Below are positions 11,046 through 20,543 of a stretch of 64,000 nt of DNA, piece after piece. The stretch's first letter is position 1. Every line of letters begins with the position of its first letter. The position numbers and the translations under genes were made by a program. Source of the stretch: Phialophora verrucosa (taxonomy: Eukaryota; Ascomycota; Eurotiomycetes; Chaetothyriales; Herpotrichiellaceae); assembly GCA_002099365.1 (NCBI GenBank), contig MSED01000002.1:2604001-2668000 (forward strand). The letters are read 5' to 3'. The notes under the pieces are model-generated. The model worked only from the letters and a program-made list of their open reading frames with translations, made no database searches and was not told the origin of the DNA.

Positions 11046-11572
11046 ATTCGAAACGTATACGGACACCCTTTTCGACACCCGTTCGTGCAATAACACCCCC
11101 TTCGGTTACTTTCCGGAGTAAGATAGGCAATCTGCATTTATTAGTCCCCGCCATACAAAAATAAGGACGGAGTACCGGCGAGAAATATATCGTAGGTATC
11201 CTGGTACAACAGCGTTCTACAATGTTCAACATTGTCGGCGCTGAACACCGCCACTAGAGCCCTCGTTCTTACCTCGTTCCTTTCGTAAGCCGCCGAGCTC
11301 GACTACGCCACTAAGGTTAGGAGACAAGGGCGGAGAGCTCACGAGATAAAAGAACCCCAAGAAGCGCACAGGCTGAATGACGAGGCTAAGATTTGTGGCA
11401 CCACCATTAAAAGAAGCGGCGGTGAGATTATAAACCTCTACAGTGAGGGAACATAGCACTACAAGAGGAGCGATTTTCGCAGTCGTGGCAAGAAGGTCCG
11501 TCGGAAGCTGGCCAAAGTTTACGACCGAACTAGGCGTTGGTGTCGAAATGGGTGTCCGCATACATTTCGAAT
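11046..11572. mobile_element. Candidate MITE-like or degenerate DNA element framed by inverted repeats
   Basis: Left arm 11046-11079 and right arm 11539-11572 are inverted copies matching at 31 of 34 positions. Two of the three differences are transitions (C/T, A/G), as repeat-induced point mutation or plain decay would give. Outside the arms, cctc directly before the left arm and gagg shortly after the right arm extend the symmetry with a 5-nt gap. The 527-nt span has no transposase frame, so it would be non-autonomous. No clear target-site duplication could be defined, which keeps the call tentative. Each arm alone could also be a regulatory or hairpin structure. Confidence 0.45.
11219..11235. 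repeat. 17-nt perfect palindrome
   Basis: Two 8-nt arms (acaatgtt / aacattgt) around one base. It lies inside the inverted-repeat element. It could be a dimeric protein-binding site or chance. Confidence 0.6.
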
Positions 11573-12072
11573 ACATTGAGGACCCCAAACACCAACATCA
11601 CTCGTATTCCCGTCACTTGCTCTGGCCTGGGGGCTATGGTGTGCCTCGCCATTAATTAGCCTTGGCTTTGTGAAGATTCTAGCGGCATTCACTATGTAGG
11701 TTGCCATAGATGCAGCCCCTGCTCTGTGGCCTTGAGCGGGGAAGAATACTGTATCCAGCAGGGTCGACTGGCGACTAGCTTCCATGGTACAGAGACTAGC
11801 TTCACTTGGAAGGGTTAATACAATATGGGTGGTATCTTGCAAGAGATCCTGTTGAAGGGACTTGAATCAGGCCTGTTGTTGGCTTGCAAAATCGAGAACA
11901 CTGGTCATTGTGGTGGTAGCGATTCTTGCTATACTTATCCAGGAGATATTTGGAAAGACTAGTTAATAGGCACTGACAATCGAAAAGACCCGCAAATGTA
12001 AACAAACCTCCGCAGCCTGAAAAACGAATAACGCCGCGTGCTGGGGACCTTTGGACGAATCGTTTATGTACC

Positions 12073-14899
12073 TTAGCTCTCTCGGCCCAGTCGCTTCCCT
12101 GGTTTCTTAGAAATCCAAACCTGCCAGTCACGCCTGAGCGAGATCAAGATTTCTAGGGCGCGGGTACTGAGATTGAAGTGCGACATCTCTCCCAGAGCTT
12201 GCACGCAGATTGAAAGTTGTTTCCGCGCGTCGACGCCCTTCTGACCGGAATAGATGCAACAGTTGTGTGTGTGGATGAGGCCCGCCGCCAAAATGATGGC
12301 CACGGCTTGTGCGTGGATCCGTCGGAGGTTCCATTGCTGCCGGTACATTGAGACGAGGGCGCATATCATGGTGGCGGAGTCTTCGCATATCTTCCCACTA
12401 TCTTCCGACTTGTTGTTTTCGCGGCCATTCGGTTGATCCAGCCACGGCGACGAGAGGAAGGGTCGATGGAGGAAGATCATCGTTTCGTGAAATTGCATGC
12501 TGTAGTAAAAAAAATCGTCAGGGCCTCTCCTCGTCGTCACAGCTGATGATCAAATCTTACGAACGAGGAAGGTACCGGGAGTCGGGGAGTGCGGGTGTGT
12601 ACATACTGAAGCATTATCACCGAGGGAAGATATGCTCTGTTCTTCGCCGAAGCCAAATCGATCTCGAGATCTTGTGGCAGCGAAGTTTGCCAGTGTTGAA
12701 GCTCTCTGGTCATGTTCTGCACAAAGGTCTCGACACCGGCCGAGTATGATTCGGGATTGGTGTATCTGATCGAAAACAATCGATGAGACGATATGTCACA
12801 ACAGAGGGGGCAGCCGACAAACTCACAAGGTTGCAGTAATCCGGCGGATTTTGGTGCACAAGTGAGCCAAATACACGTGCGTACTTCCCACGGTCGCTGT
12901 TTTCAAGCCTGACGGCAGTTCTGGTACCGGGCTTGCACAGTCGACATAAGGCCTCCAGGGAATCTTAGGGAAAGGTTCCGGTATAGGCACATTGTAGTCG
13001 TCATACCGAGTCGAAGCCGGTCTACCGGTGAATGCGCTGTAAAGACTGCTTTGTCTCAGTTGCAAGATCCAAAGATGCTTTTCAGATTCCATGCATTTCA
13101 AACCTACATGTCCATGCATTGAGTCGCCCAATAGAGGCTTCTGCGTAGGTTTACATCGTTATCCATTTCGAGAGCACGGCGGGCGGGATGAGAGGTCACA
13201 TCGAGGTCGAGGTGAAGGCCGAAATCCGACAGCAGCTGGCTGGCCATGCCTATCGGGGTCATATGTCATCGGACGCCACATATAGACACATCAAAAGATA
13301 CATACCTACGTACAGCCAACCTGCAGAAAGGTCCAGGTGAGTACATTGGAAGCAAAACGGGAGATGGGGACGTAAACTCACCCCTCGTGTCGCGCACCCG
13401 AGTTGCCTCATGCGCAGCTAACACTAGCAGCGCTTGCACGGTTGCCAATGTTGGGCTGTCCATTTCAATCTCCAAAAGCACTTTTGCACGATGTCCAAAG
13501 AACTCGGAGGGGTCTTCATCCATTTCAGGATGCTTTTGTGTGTCATAAGTGGCGCCGGTGGCGAAGCTTCGAGGGACAGAACGTTCAGCAATAGAACACA
13601 TGTCATATTGTATGCAGCCCGGAGGGTTGAAGGCGGGAGGCTGGATACCCCTCCACTATACTTACATTGCATTTTCCAGGGTGGGGGAGTAGTATGCTGC
13701 AGGCAAACCAGACTTGTAACGGTCCCGGTGATCATAGTAAACCGCTTCGTGCACTATGAATTGGAATGTATTGTGCCATGCAAAAAAGAAGTTAGTAAGG
13801 TGCTTCTCGTATACTGGGTCCGGTTTCCATTCGAGGCCGGCTTTCTTCAGAGCCTCCTCTCCGTGTATGGGAACGGTGCGGATTGTCGGTTGGAAGCAGG
13901 GGACAAGACCGTTGCGGACTAGATGAAGATTGCTCGTTGCGCCGTAGTACCTCAAATGGTCATCCTCAGCAATGCGTAACTTGCCGAAGCGACTGGCAAG
14001 CTGCTCTGTCGGCTCGTCGGACGATCTGTCGGCGCTCACAGGGAGGCTTGGTGGTCGGTGGGATCCCAACATGGCCGGCGTTGGATCTCCTCGGGCAATC
14101 GCACCGGGATGATATCCTGGGCGGGCAGGATCGCCCTGCATCCCAGGAAGGTTAAATCCTTCCTCGAGGCTCTCTGGCAGACTGCCTAAATCCCTGAAAA
14201 TGTCGCAGAAACCATCATCCCCAGGAAAGTCGTAAGGTGAAGTGTCTGGGCTGGCATTTACAAGTCCGTTTCCGGAAGCAATGTCAATCCAGTAATCGAG
14301 TGCCGGTACAGAAGCTTCCTATGTGTGTAACCCACGAGTCAGAACTCGACGGGACAGTTATATGTCGGGCGCAGCCACAGGATCGTACCGACCTTTGTCA
14401 TTTCGTCGTCCGTGAAGGATGATGATTGCAGTGAGGGGCCACGGATGGCTGGATTGAAACCGAATACAGCGGGTGGACCAAAAGCCTGGGGTTGGGGAGA
14501 AGTTGTAGAAGGAGCACGTATCTCCTTAGCCGCCGCTCTCCTGGCGCTCGAACTGAGTCTGTGGTTGTCAGCTGTCAACGTGATGGTCATTGCTATCCGG
14601 AGTAACCAGATGTCGAGCAGGGCATTCTCTCACTTCCGCCTGTCTTCGGCCACCACACAGTCCACCTCGCGATAGACGCAGTTCGAACACTTGGGCAACG
14701 CATTATCACACTACCAACATTAGCTTGGGAGCCTTGCGTCGAGTGGACTGCGGGGAGAGTTGCATGGGCTCGAGATGTAGAGAGGATCGTGGGAGACGTG
14801 ACTGACTCGAACTTTGGCTTTCCTGCAGGCAACGCATGCACTGGAGCAGTATTTGCGTTTCTTCGGCTCCTCTCGTCCTCGAGATTCCATTTCTAGCAT
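12073..14899 (-). CDS. Zn2Cys6 transcription factor with fungal-specific regulatory domain
   Basis: Ten exons give about 600 residues: 14899-14807, 14710-14634, 14558-14393, 14318-13666, 13566-13382, 13320-13306, 13249-13108, 13048-12827, 12765-12607, 12499-12073. Splicing at 14806/14711 assembles a perfect C-x2-C-x6-C-x6-C-x2-C-x6-C cluster (Cys 22, 25, 32, 39, 42, 49), which binds two zinc ions and CGG half-sites. Residues after about 330 match the xylanolytic-regulator-type fungal_trans domain (for example the run DSPTLATVQALLVL). Exon 6 is only 15 nt. Exon 8 has tandem acceptors AAAGCAG at 13052-13046, either of which keeps frame. The start ATG at 14899 has ACA before it; an ATG three codons later is possible. 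Probable pathway-specific activator of the neighbouring oxidoreductase and transporter genes. Confidence 0.9.
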
Positions 14900-15711
14900 T
14901 GTCTTAGCCAGAGTTGAGATGAGGGAGCTGAATGGTAGAAAGGCTCTGATCGAAGCAGGTACATGAATCTGAAGTCTGGACCAGGACAGAGTTGGGACTG
15001 CTGCTAGAATGGAGGCGACTTCGGGGGTTGGGCGGGGTGCTGCGACCCAATGCCACACGAGGCCCAACAGGCTGGCTCAACGAATAGAGCGAGGGCGGGG
15101 TGCCTGGGGACCCCTCGGATCCCCTTGTCCTCGATATCCGAGGTGACCCTCGAGCCCTTTCCCCCGTGCGGGGGTTACTTTCTGGACTGGTGTCTGGAGA
15201 AGCGACCCAGCAATTTCTGGGGCTGCTGATATCCAGTGCAGTAGCTCGCTTCGTTCGACTGCAACGAGCAGCCCAAACGAGGATCTCGTTGGCTCTGATC
15301 CGACCCTGATGTAGGTACGAGGCACACAGGGTGCACGTGGTATGTAAACAATGTGGAGCTTTCACTAGCGAAAACAATAAGAAGTCTTCTAACAAGCACA
15401 CCAGGGTAGCCGAGCTCGACTTTGTGGCCAGGGGATTAAGTAAGCTGTGGAATTCCAGATGGTGTCCACTTCGAGAGGTGTGTCACATGTGTTGAATCAG
15501 CTTATAGGTTAACTAACTCGTAAGTGTGCTAAGTGCAAATGGTCTGGCTTGTGGCACTACCGCCGTCAAGACCCGGGACCGAGCCCCCGACACAGAGGCC
15601 TTTAGCCGTGCAATCCCCGTCCTCGTCTCGCAGCCTATCACAGTCCACAGCACTTTCTGAGCGGTCCCTTCGCCTGCATGACTCCTGCGTCACATGAGGC
15701 GAAACGCAGCT
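14900..15711. other. Promoter region of the Zn2Cys6 regulator
   Basis: About 810 nt between the regulator start and the transporter stop, both on the minus strand. G/C-rich stretches occur near 15060-15200. Open frames here are short or overlapping and show no domain; no gene called. Confidence 0.45.
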
Positions 15712-17271
15712 CTAACCTTTTGTAGAAGGTTCCACCATCTCTTCATGCTGGGGTTCCTCGGCGGTCTTGACCTCTAAAGCTGCTTCCTTCTCTTCGACAT
15801 TCTGGTTCCTGTGCTCAATGCTGCGTAGTTTGGCCTCGAGCTCGGCGCGATGCTCAGGCTTAGCAAACAGGATATCGATCTCTTCTAGGGAGAGACCTTT
15901 CGTCTCTTTGATGCAGAACCAGACAAAGAGAATTTGTAGAATGCCACAAATACAGAACCACAAGTAGATTTTCCAACCACAATTCTGGATCCCGACAGGT
16001 CCAGCTTTGACCACGATGAACGTGCATAACCAGGACATAAAAGTGGCACAGCTGACACCAAGATGTCTCTGGTTGAGTGGAATGACTTCGGGGGCGTAGA
16101 GGTATGCAATCCCGTCGCCAATGCCGAAGAAGAATTCGTATAGGAAGATAAAGACGACAGCCGCCGTTAAGCTCGGATCTGTGAAGATGGCAAGCCCGAC
16201 TGTAAACGCGATCATGGAGAGTCCAGTGCCCGTCACGGCGATCAGGAACAGAATGCGCCTGCCGACTTTTTCAACGAGCACGACGGGAACCAATGTTCCC
16301 CCCCAGAATACCAGACTCAAGCCCCCCGAGGTAATAGCTGCCTGGTGCTGGCTCATGCTGAGATTATTGATGAAGATATATGTTGCGTAGTAGGCGACTA
16401 GGCAGATACCGCTCATTTGTTGGAAGAATTGAATCAGCACAGCGATCCAGACCCGCCAGGTGGCATTAACAGGAGAGGTGTCCCAGAAAAGGTCCTTAAG
16501 TCTGAATTTGGATACCGTTTCGATGTGGATTGCTTCCAGGACTTCGCGGCGGTGCTCGCTGACAATGAACGAATCCACTGGGACACAATAGATACGTGCT
16601 ATTATGCTATCGGCTTCTTCGTGTTTCTTATTCAGATAGAGGAACCGAGGGGACTCCGGAAGGAAAGGCATTGTGGAGAGGCAGATCAGGCAGAAAGCAC
16701 ATTGGAATGCCAAAGGCAGTCTCCATTGAACAGACCCCGTTAGATTCTGAGTGGTGCCGTAATCAAACCAGTAAGCCAGGACGAGGCCAAAAAGCAAGAT
16801 CGACATTTGTCCAGTTATCAGAGTGCCTCGATGTGTCGCTCGTGAAGTCTCGGAAATCCAGATAGGCACCATTGTCACCGTAAAGCCTGTGCCGATACCG
16901 GCAATCAATCGCCCGGCGAGCATGACGCCGACGTCGTTTGCGGCAGCTTGGAGAGAGGCACCCAGGATGAGCCAGCAGCATCCAATGGCAATCATAATGC
17001 GGCGGCCGAACTTGCGCCCCAGGGGTGAGGCACAGAAACCTGCGCCCACCAAGGGACCAATATCGTAGAGAGCCACGATGGTACTCTGGAGATCAGCGTT
17101 CGATGGGGCGATTTTGAGATCCGCAAGGAGCTGTGGAGTAGCGATGAGCCCTCCAAATACTCCTTGGTCGTAGCCCACAAGGAGCCAGGCCGCGGCAGAT
17201 GATAAACTGATGCACACTTGGAGCCATCTTCCGTTCAACTTTGTAGCGATGCCGCCGTGGAGTCTCCCCAT
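15712..17271 (-). CDS. MFS sugar-porter-type transporter, paralogue of the 1594-3150 gene
   Basis: Single-exon 519-residue frame. The sequence has the same landmarks as the transporter at 1594-3150: GYDQGVFGGLIATPQLL in TM1, GRKFGRRI after TM2, PESPRFL, KVGRRI in the second half and ETKGLSLEEIDILFAKPEHRAELE after TM12. Roughly twelve hydrophobic segments. The hydrophilic C-terminal tail (about 50 residues) is rich in Glu and Lys. Plasma-membrane import of a sugar or related small molecule is the family role; the substrate is unknown. Its position at the far side of the SDR/BVMO/regulator block, with the other paralogue at the near side, suggests duplication within the cluster and possibly different affinities for one substrate. 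Confidence 0.93.
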   Translation of the reverse strand: MGRLHGGIATKLNGRWLQVCISLSSAAAWLLVGYDQGVFGGLIATPQLLADLKIAPSNADLQSTIVALYDIGPLVGAGFCASPLGRKFGRRIMIAIGCCWLILGASLQAAANDVGVMLAGRLIAGIGTGFTVTMVPIWISETSRATHRGTLITGQMSILLFGLVLAYWFDYGTTQNLTGSVQWRLPLAFQCAFCLICLSTMPFLPESPRFLYLNKKHEEADSIIARIYCVPVDSFIVSEHRREVLEAIHIETVSKFRLKDLFWDTSPVNATWRVWIAVLIQFFQQMSGICLVAYYATYIFINNLSMSQHQAAITSGGLSLVFWGGTLVPVVLVEKVGRRILFLIAVTGTGLSMIAFTVGLAIFTDPSLTAAVVFIFLYEFFFGIGDGIAYLYAPEVIPLNQRHLGVSCATFMSWLCTFIVVKAGPVGIQNCGWKIYLWFCICGILQILFVWFCIKETKGLSLEEIDILFAKPEHRAELEAKLRSIEHRNQNVEEKEAALEVKTAEEPQHEEMVEPSTKG

Positions 17272-19145
17272 GTTTTTGATCGAGGACTGGAGATTTCAAA
17301 GAGCAAGTAATTCTTTGTTCACGTGGAGTGTTAATCCAGCAGCGATGAATATAAATACCGATAGCGCATGAGGCTGTGGAGTGTTATTGTACCTGCGTCC
17401 AGGCCCTCCCTTTCGACTAATACCTGAGACGAACATTTCCGCATTCTCCGGGCCTGGATCAGTCGCCGAAAAAGGAATTCCGAAACCTTCGAAAATCCGG
17501 GGCCCCGCCGCACCAGTCACCGAGAAGGAAGGGGTGCGGAGGGGAGAATACCTGACTCACCAAATCTTATCACTCCTCAGTACATGGCCTTGTCCGTTTG
17601 TCCACCCTCCAGGAGATGGAACCACAGAGAGCACCAGCAGTCCACCATGGTCAAGGTACGGTTTGATCAATTCGACGTCCTTGGATATTGGTGCCCACTC
17701 CTCCTTTCGATCAATAGCTGAATAATTCTCTCGAAACCAATCTCGCTTGCCCATATCAAAGCTATACAGCCATTGTCATCAGATTCGTTAATATTATAAT
17801 CTTGATCCGCGATCAGCACTTCATCCAGTATTTTTCTTCGCTTGGGAATGCTGCTAGTTGGAGAGTAGTCGTCTGCAGACACTGCGATTCGGCTGGACCA
17901 CGTTCAAGAAGAATGGAAACTATGCACCCAGTCATGCACACCGGCTCAGAGAACTCAGTTTCGGTTTCGTTGACTTCTGACATATCTGGAAACCCCACCA
18001 TTTGTTACTGAGCGTTCCCTACCTCAACGTGGTAGTCCTTTGCTTGCTGACATCGTTGTCAAGCAGTTGAGAACGTGTGTGCTGTGGAGACGTATGGAGC
18101 AGCAGCTGCTTCGACGACTGCCCTATTTAGTGATGCTGTGTGCAAGGCTACCTCACCTCCCATGACAGGCATCCGCTCATTTTCCAGTTCCTGCTCTTGA
18201 ATGTTCTTCCGGTTCTTCCCTTTCCAACTCCACTGCGCTTCCCTCACTACGATGCAACCTTCCACAACACGGGAGATTCCGCCACCGATTATCAAGACTT
18301 TGCCAGCAAGAAGAGATATGATCACAAGCATATCCAAGATGTTGAGCTGGGATCGCGCCTGGGACAACGGTTGGAACCCAGCTGCAGATGTCGTCGATCA
18401 GTACTGTCAATTGTTCTACGACGTGGCAACGGAAGGTGACGCATACATCTTGGTCAATTTGCCATTCCAAGTCGACGCTACCCTCTTTGTCCGAGTTTTC
18501 TGTCAAGCGCCAAGTCGCACTTCTCGATATAACGCCGACAGGGATCGGTTTGCGGCTACATACCGTGACGGGGAACTACTGCCATGAATAGCAGCTAACA
18601 TCCTGAGATGCTACCGGAACATCTGTCATAATATTCTTTCCAAGTGGAAATGCCTCCTCTGTACATATGTACAAAACCGATCTCGGATTGGCGGTCCACA
18701 TCAAGGTACACGCGGCGCGGAAGTACACTCACAGCAGAAGCGGCAGCCATATGAGCATCGGGAGACACCAGGACAAACAAGAAGCGAACGGCCCTCTCAG
18801 CTCCATCCTCACGATCAGAAGAAAGCAGCCAGGCACGGAAAGTACATATCGATGCTTGAAGCTCCAATGAGGCATCAGTCCAAGAGAGGGTCACGCATCG
18901 TTTGCACAATCAAAGACCTACCTGCTGAACGAGGCACAAACTACAGCTCAGCAAACCCAGCACCAGAACCCCTCATGTTGATTAAACCCAGTCAGCACCA
19001 AGGAAAGCGGTCTTGGATACATCATCCTCCACAACACCAGTAAAGTGCGTAAAGGGAGCTACAATCCACACCCTGCGAGATACGTCCCTCTGTCGTCAAC
19101 CGAATCATCCGATACACCGTACATTGTATCTCGGTCACCCATCCA
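17272..19145. other. Gene-poor stretch with a decayed ankyrin fragment
   Basis: Nearly 1.9 kb. The part at 17667-18001 carries a frameshifted ankyrin-like fragment, annotated separately. Minus-strand frames at 18059-18367 (with one hydrophobic stretch) and 18595-18909 are open but match nothing I recognise and have no convincing splice joins. I see no intact gene. Confidence 0.45.
17667..18001 (-). pseudogene. Ankyrin-repeat gene remnant (frameshifted)
   Basis: Two overlapping minus-strand frames carry pieces of ankyrin-like sequence. The upstream one (18001-17813) ends with a TTLQLAAF helix-like segment, and the other (17882-17667) continues with an acidic loop and ALIWASEIGFERIIQLLIER, which fits the ankyrin pattern ALxxAxxxGxxxIxxLLxxx. 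They overlap around 17815-17880 in different frames, as a frameshift in an old gene would leave. There is no start-to-stop model. Related genes of this type are common in ascomycetes, often joined to STAND or HET modules. An unrecognised short intron instead of a frameshift is possible. Confidence 0.45.
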
Positions 19146-20246
19146 ATGGCCAGAGCGGCGTCTTCATCCCAACTGCACCATCTCTCTGGGTCAGGGCCCG
19201 GATTCGCGCCTCGACATGCTGATCCACATCCAAGCGCCTACCCGCCCAACAACCACGCAGCAACAGGAACAGTCTGCCACATCCCCCTGCACACTTATCT
19301 CCTCGTCACTTTGCTGGCCGTCAACCTGGTATTTCTGTGGTGCATGTTCTCCAGAGGAGTCAAAGGATGGTATCACGCCAAGGTATTCTCCGTTCAAAAG
19401 TCTCCCACCTTTCACGCGGTTCAGTCTCCATCCTGGGCACCGAAAGTGCGACTCACTTGGAAGTGGTCAGGTCAGAGTGTCCGCAATGGCGACTTTCACG
19501 GGCACGGACAGGGACAGAAGCAAGCTCAAGGTGGTCGACTGCGACTGGAACTCGACATCACCGACCCGAATACAACCACACGCACGAGGACAAAGACTGA
19601 GACAAGGTCACAATCAGGACCAGTGTCGGAGCCACCATCAGCAGCAGCACCACCACCGGGACATGCCAACCAGAGCCTCAGAGTCGATGTGAAAAGCCTG
19701 CGTTTTGGAGTCCGCCACAGATTGGCTCCCGTCCAGGAACTTGACGGCCACGCTGTTCTCATGCCCCGCTCGCAGAACACATCTGAGAGACCCGCCAGAC
19801 TTCGAGGCGGGGTGGGACCCCAAACCACCGCAGAAAGAGAACCAAACACAGACACAGATACAGACACAGAGATGCACAGGGAGGCCGAAACCTCCGGAAC
19901 CACCCCTGACTGCGTACCCAACACAAGCATCCACGGCGAACGCAATCAACACGATCGCATCCAGCACATGCGCTCCTTCCTCCAACTCGAAGACCGCATT
20001 GAGGAAGTTCTGCAGGAATTTGACGAGCTCGAACTCCACCGCACCGGCAGTTTGCTGAGGGAAGCACTCACGCGCAACGAACGGCGGCGTTTGACCGCCC
20101 TGTATCACCGTCTGGAGAGGCGGCTGGAGGAGCATATGCGGGTGCTGGGCGTGGATGCCGAGGGGTTGGAGATGGAACTACATGACCACAACGATCAGGA
20201 CGAGGGGTTTCGTCGGGCCGATCAGTCGGAAACGCCGAAGTCCTAG
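19146..20246 (+). CDS. Single-pass membrane protein with C-terminal coiled coil, unassigned
   Basis: Uninterrupted frame of 366 residues with no known domain. Residues about 46-72 form one strong hydrophobic helix (TYLLVTLLAVNLVFLWCMF) followed by basic residues, suggesting a signal anchor with the long part on one side of the membrane. The middle is polar and low complexity, with a run of alternating Asp/Thr near residues 236-244 from a cagacacagata-type DNA repeat. Residues about 275-340 are rich in Leu, Glu and Arg with heptad spacing, likely a coiled coil. Antisense frames overlap it but lack such features. It may be lineage-specific; gene status is probable rather than certain. Confidence 0.55.
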   Translation: MARAASSSQLHHLSGSGPGFAPRHADPHPSAYPPNNHAATGTVCHIPLHTYLLVTLLAVNLVFLWCMFSRGVKGWYHAKVFSVQKSPTFHAVQSPSWAPKVRLTWKWSGQSVRNGDFHGHGQGQKQAQGGRLRLELDITDPNTTTRTRTKTETRSQSGPVSEPPSAAAPPPGHANQSLRVDVKSLRFGVRHRLAPVQELDGHAVLMPRSQNTSERPARLRGGVGPQTTAEREPNTDTDTDTEMHREAETSGTTPDCVPNTSIHGERNQHDRIQHMRSFLQLEDRIEEVLQEFDELELHRTGSLLREALTRNERRRLTALYHRLERRLEEHMRVLGVDAEGLEMELHDHNDQDEGFRRADQSETPKS

Positions 20247-20543
20247 CCAGCCGTCAGTGGTGCTGAGCATGTTCCCAGGATGTGTAGCTATATTCTCGGG
20301 TCGTCAATAGAAAGGGGGAGGATAAGGATGACAAGAACAAGAGGAGGCATTGGGCGGGTAGGACGTAGATTTGCCAAGGCATGATGGTATGGATGGTGTG
20401 TTTTGAAACTTCTTGGGTAAAGTAGCTACGCATCGCTGAAAAGCCTGTCTAAAGTGTGATTCCCTTGTTGTACATTGTTCATAGCATACACAATTCTTTT
20501 TTTCTCTTTTCCCTTTTTCATCATCGGTCCCATCTCCATACCC

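Larger units (their letters stand above)
10675..12072. other. Intergenic with an inverted-repeat element
   Basis: About 1.4 kb between the SDR3 start and the regulator stop codon. No convincing gene. It contains a 34-nt imperfect inverted repeat framing 11046-11572 and a small perfect palindrome, annotated separately. A 120-residue open frame within the element has no recognisable domain. Confidence 0.55.

Noticed and set aside
13567..13665. Possible non-canonical AT-AC or GT-AT intron in the regulator, joining AM directly to CSIAERS
   Set aside because: A canonical GTAAGT..CGAAG intron with a GCTGAAC-like branch site keeps frame and gives a better family match, so no unusual splice is needed.
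18595..18909. 104-residue minus-strand frame as a gene
   Set aside because: No domain, weak start, and no splice join to neighbouring frames that gives a recognisable protein.
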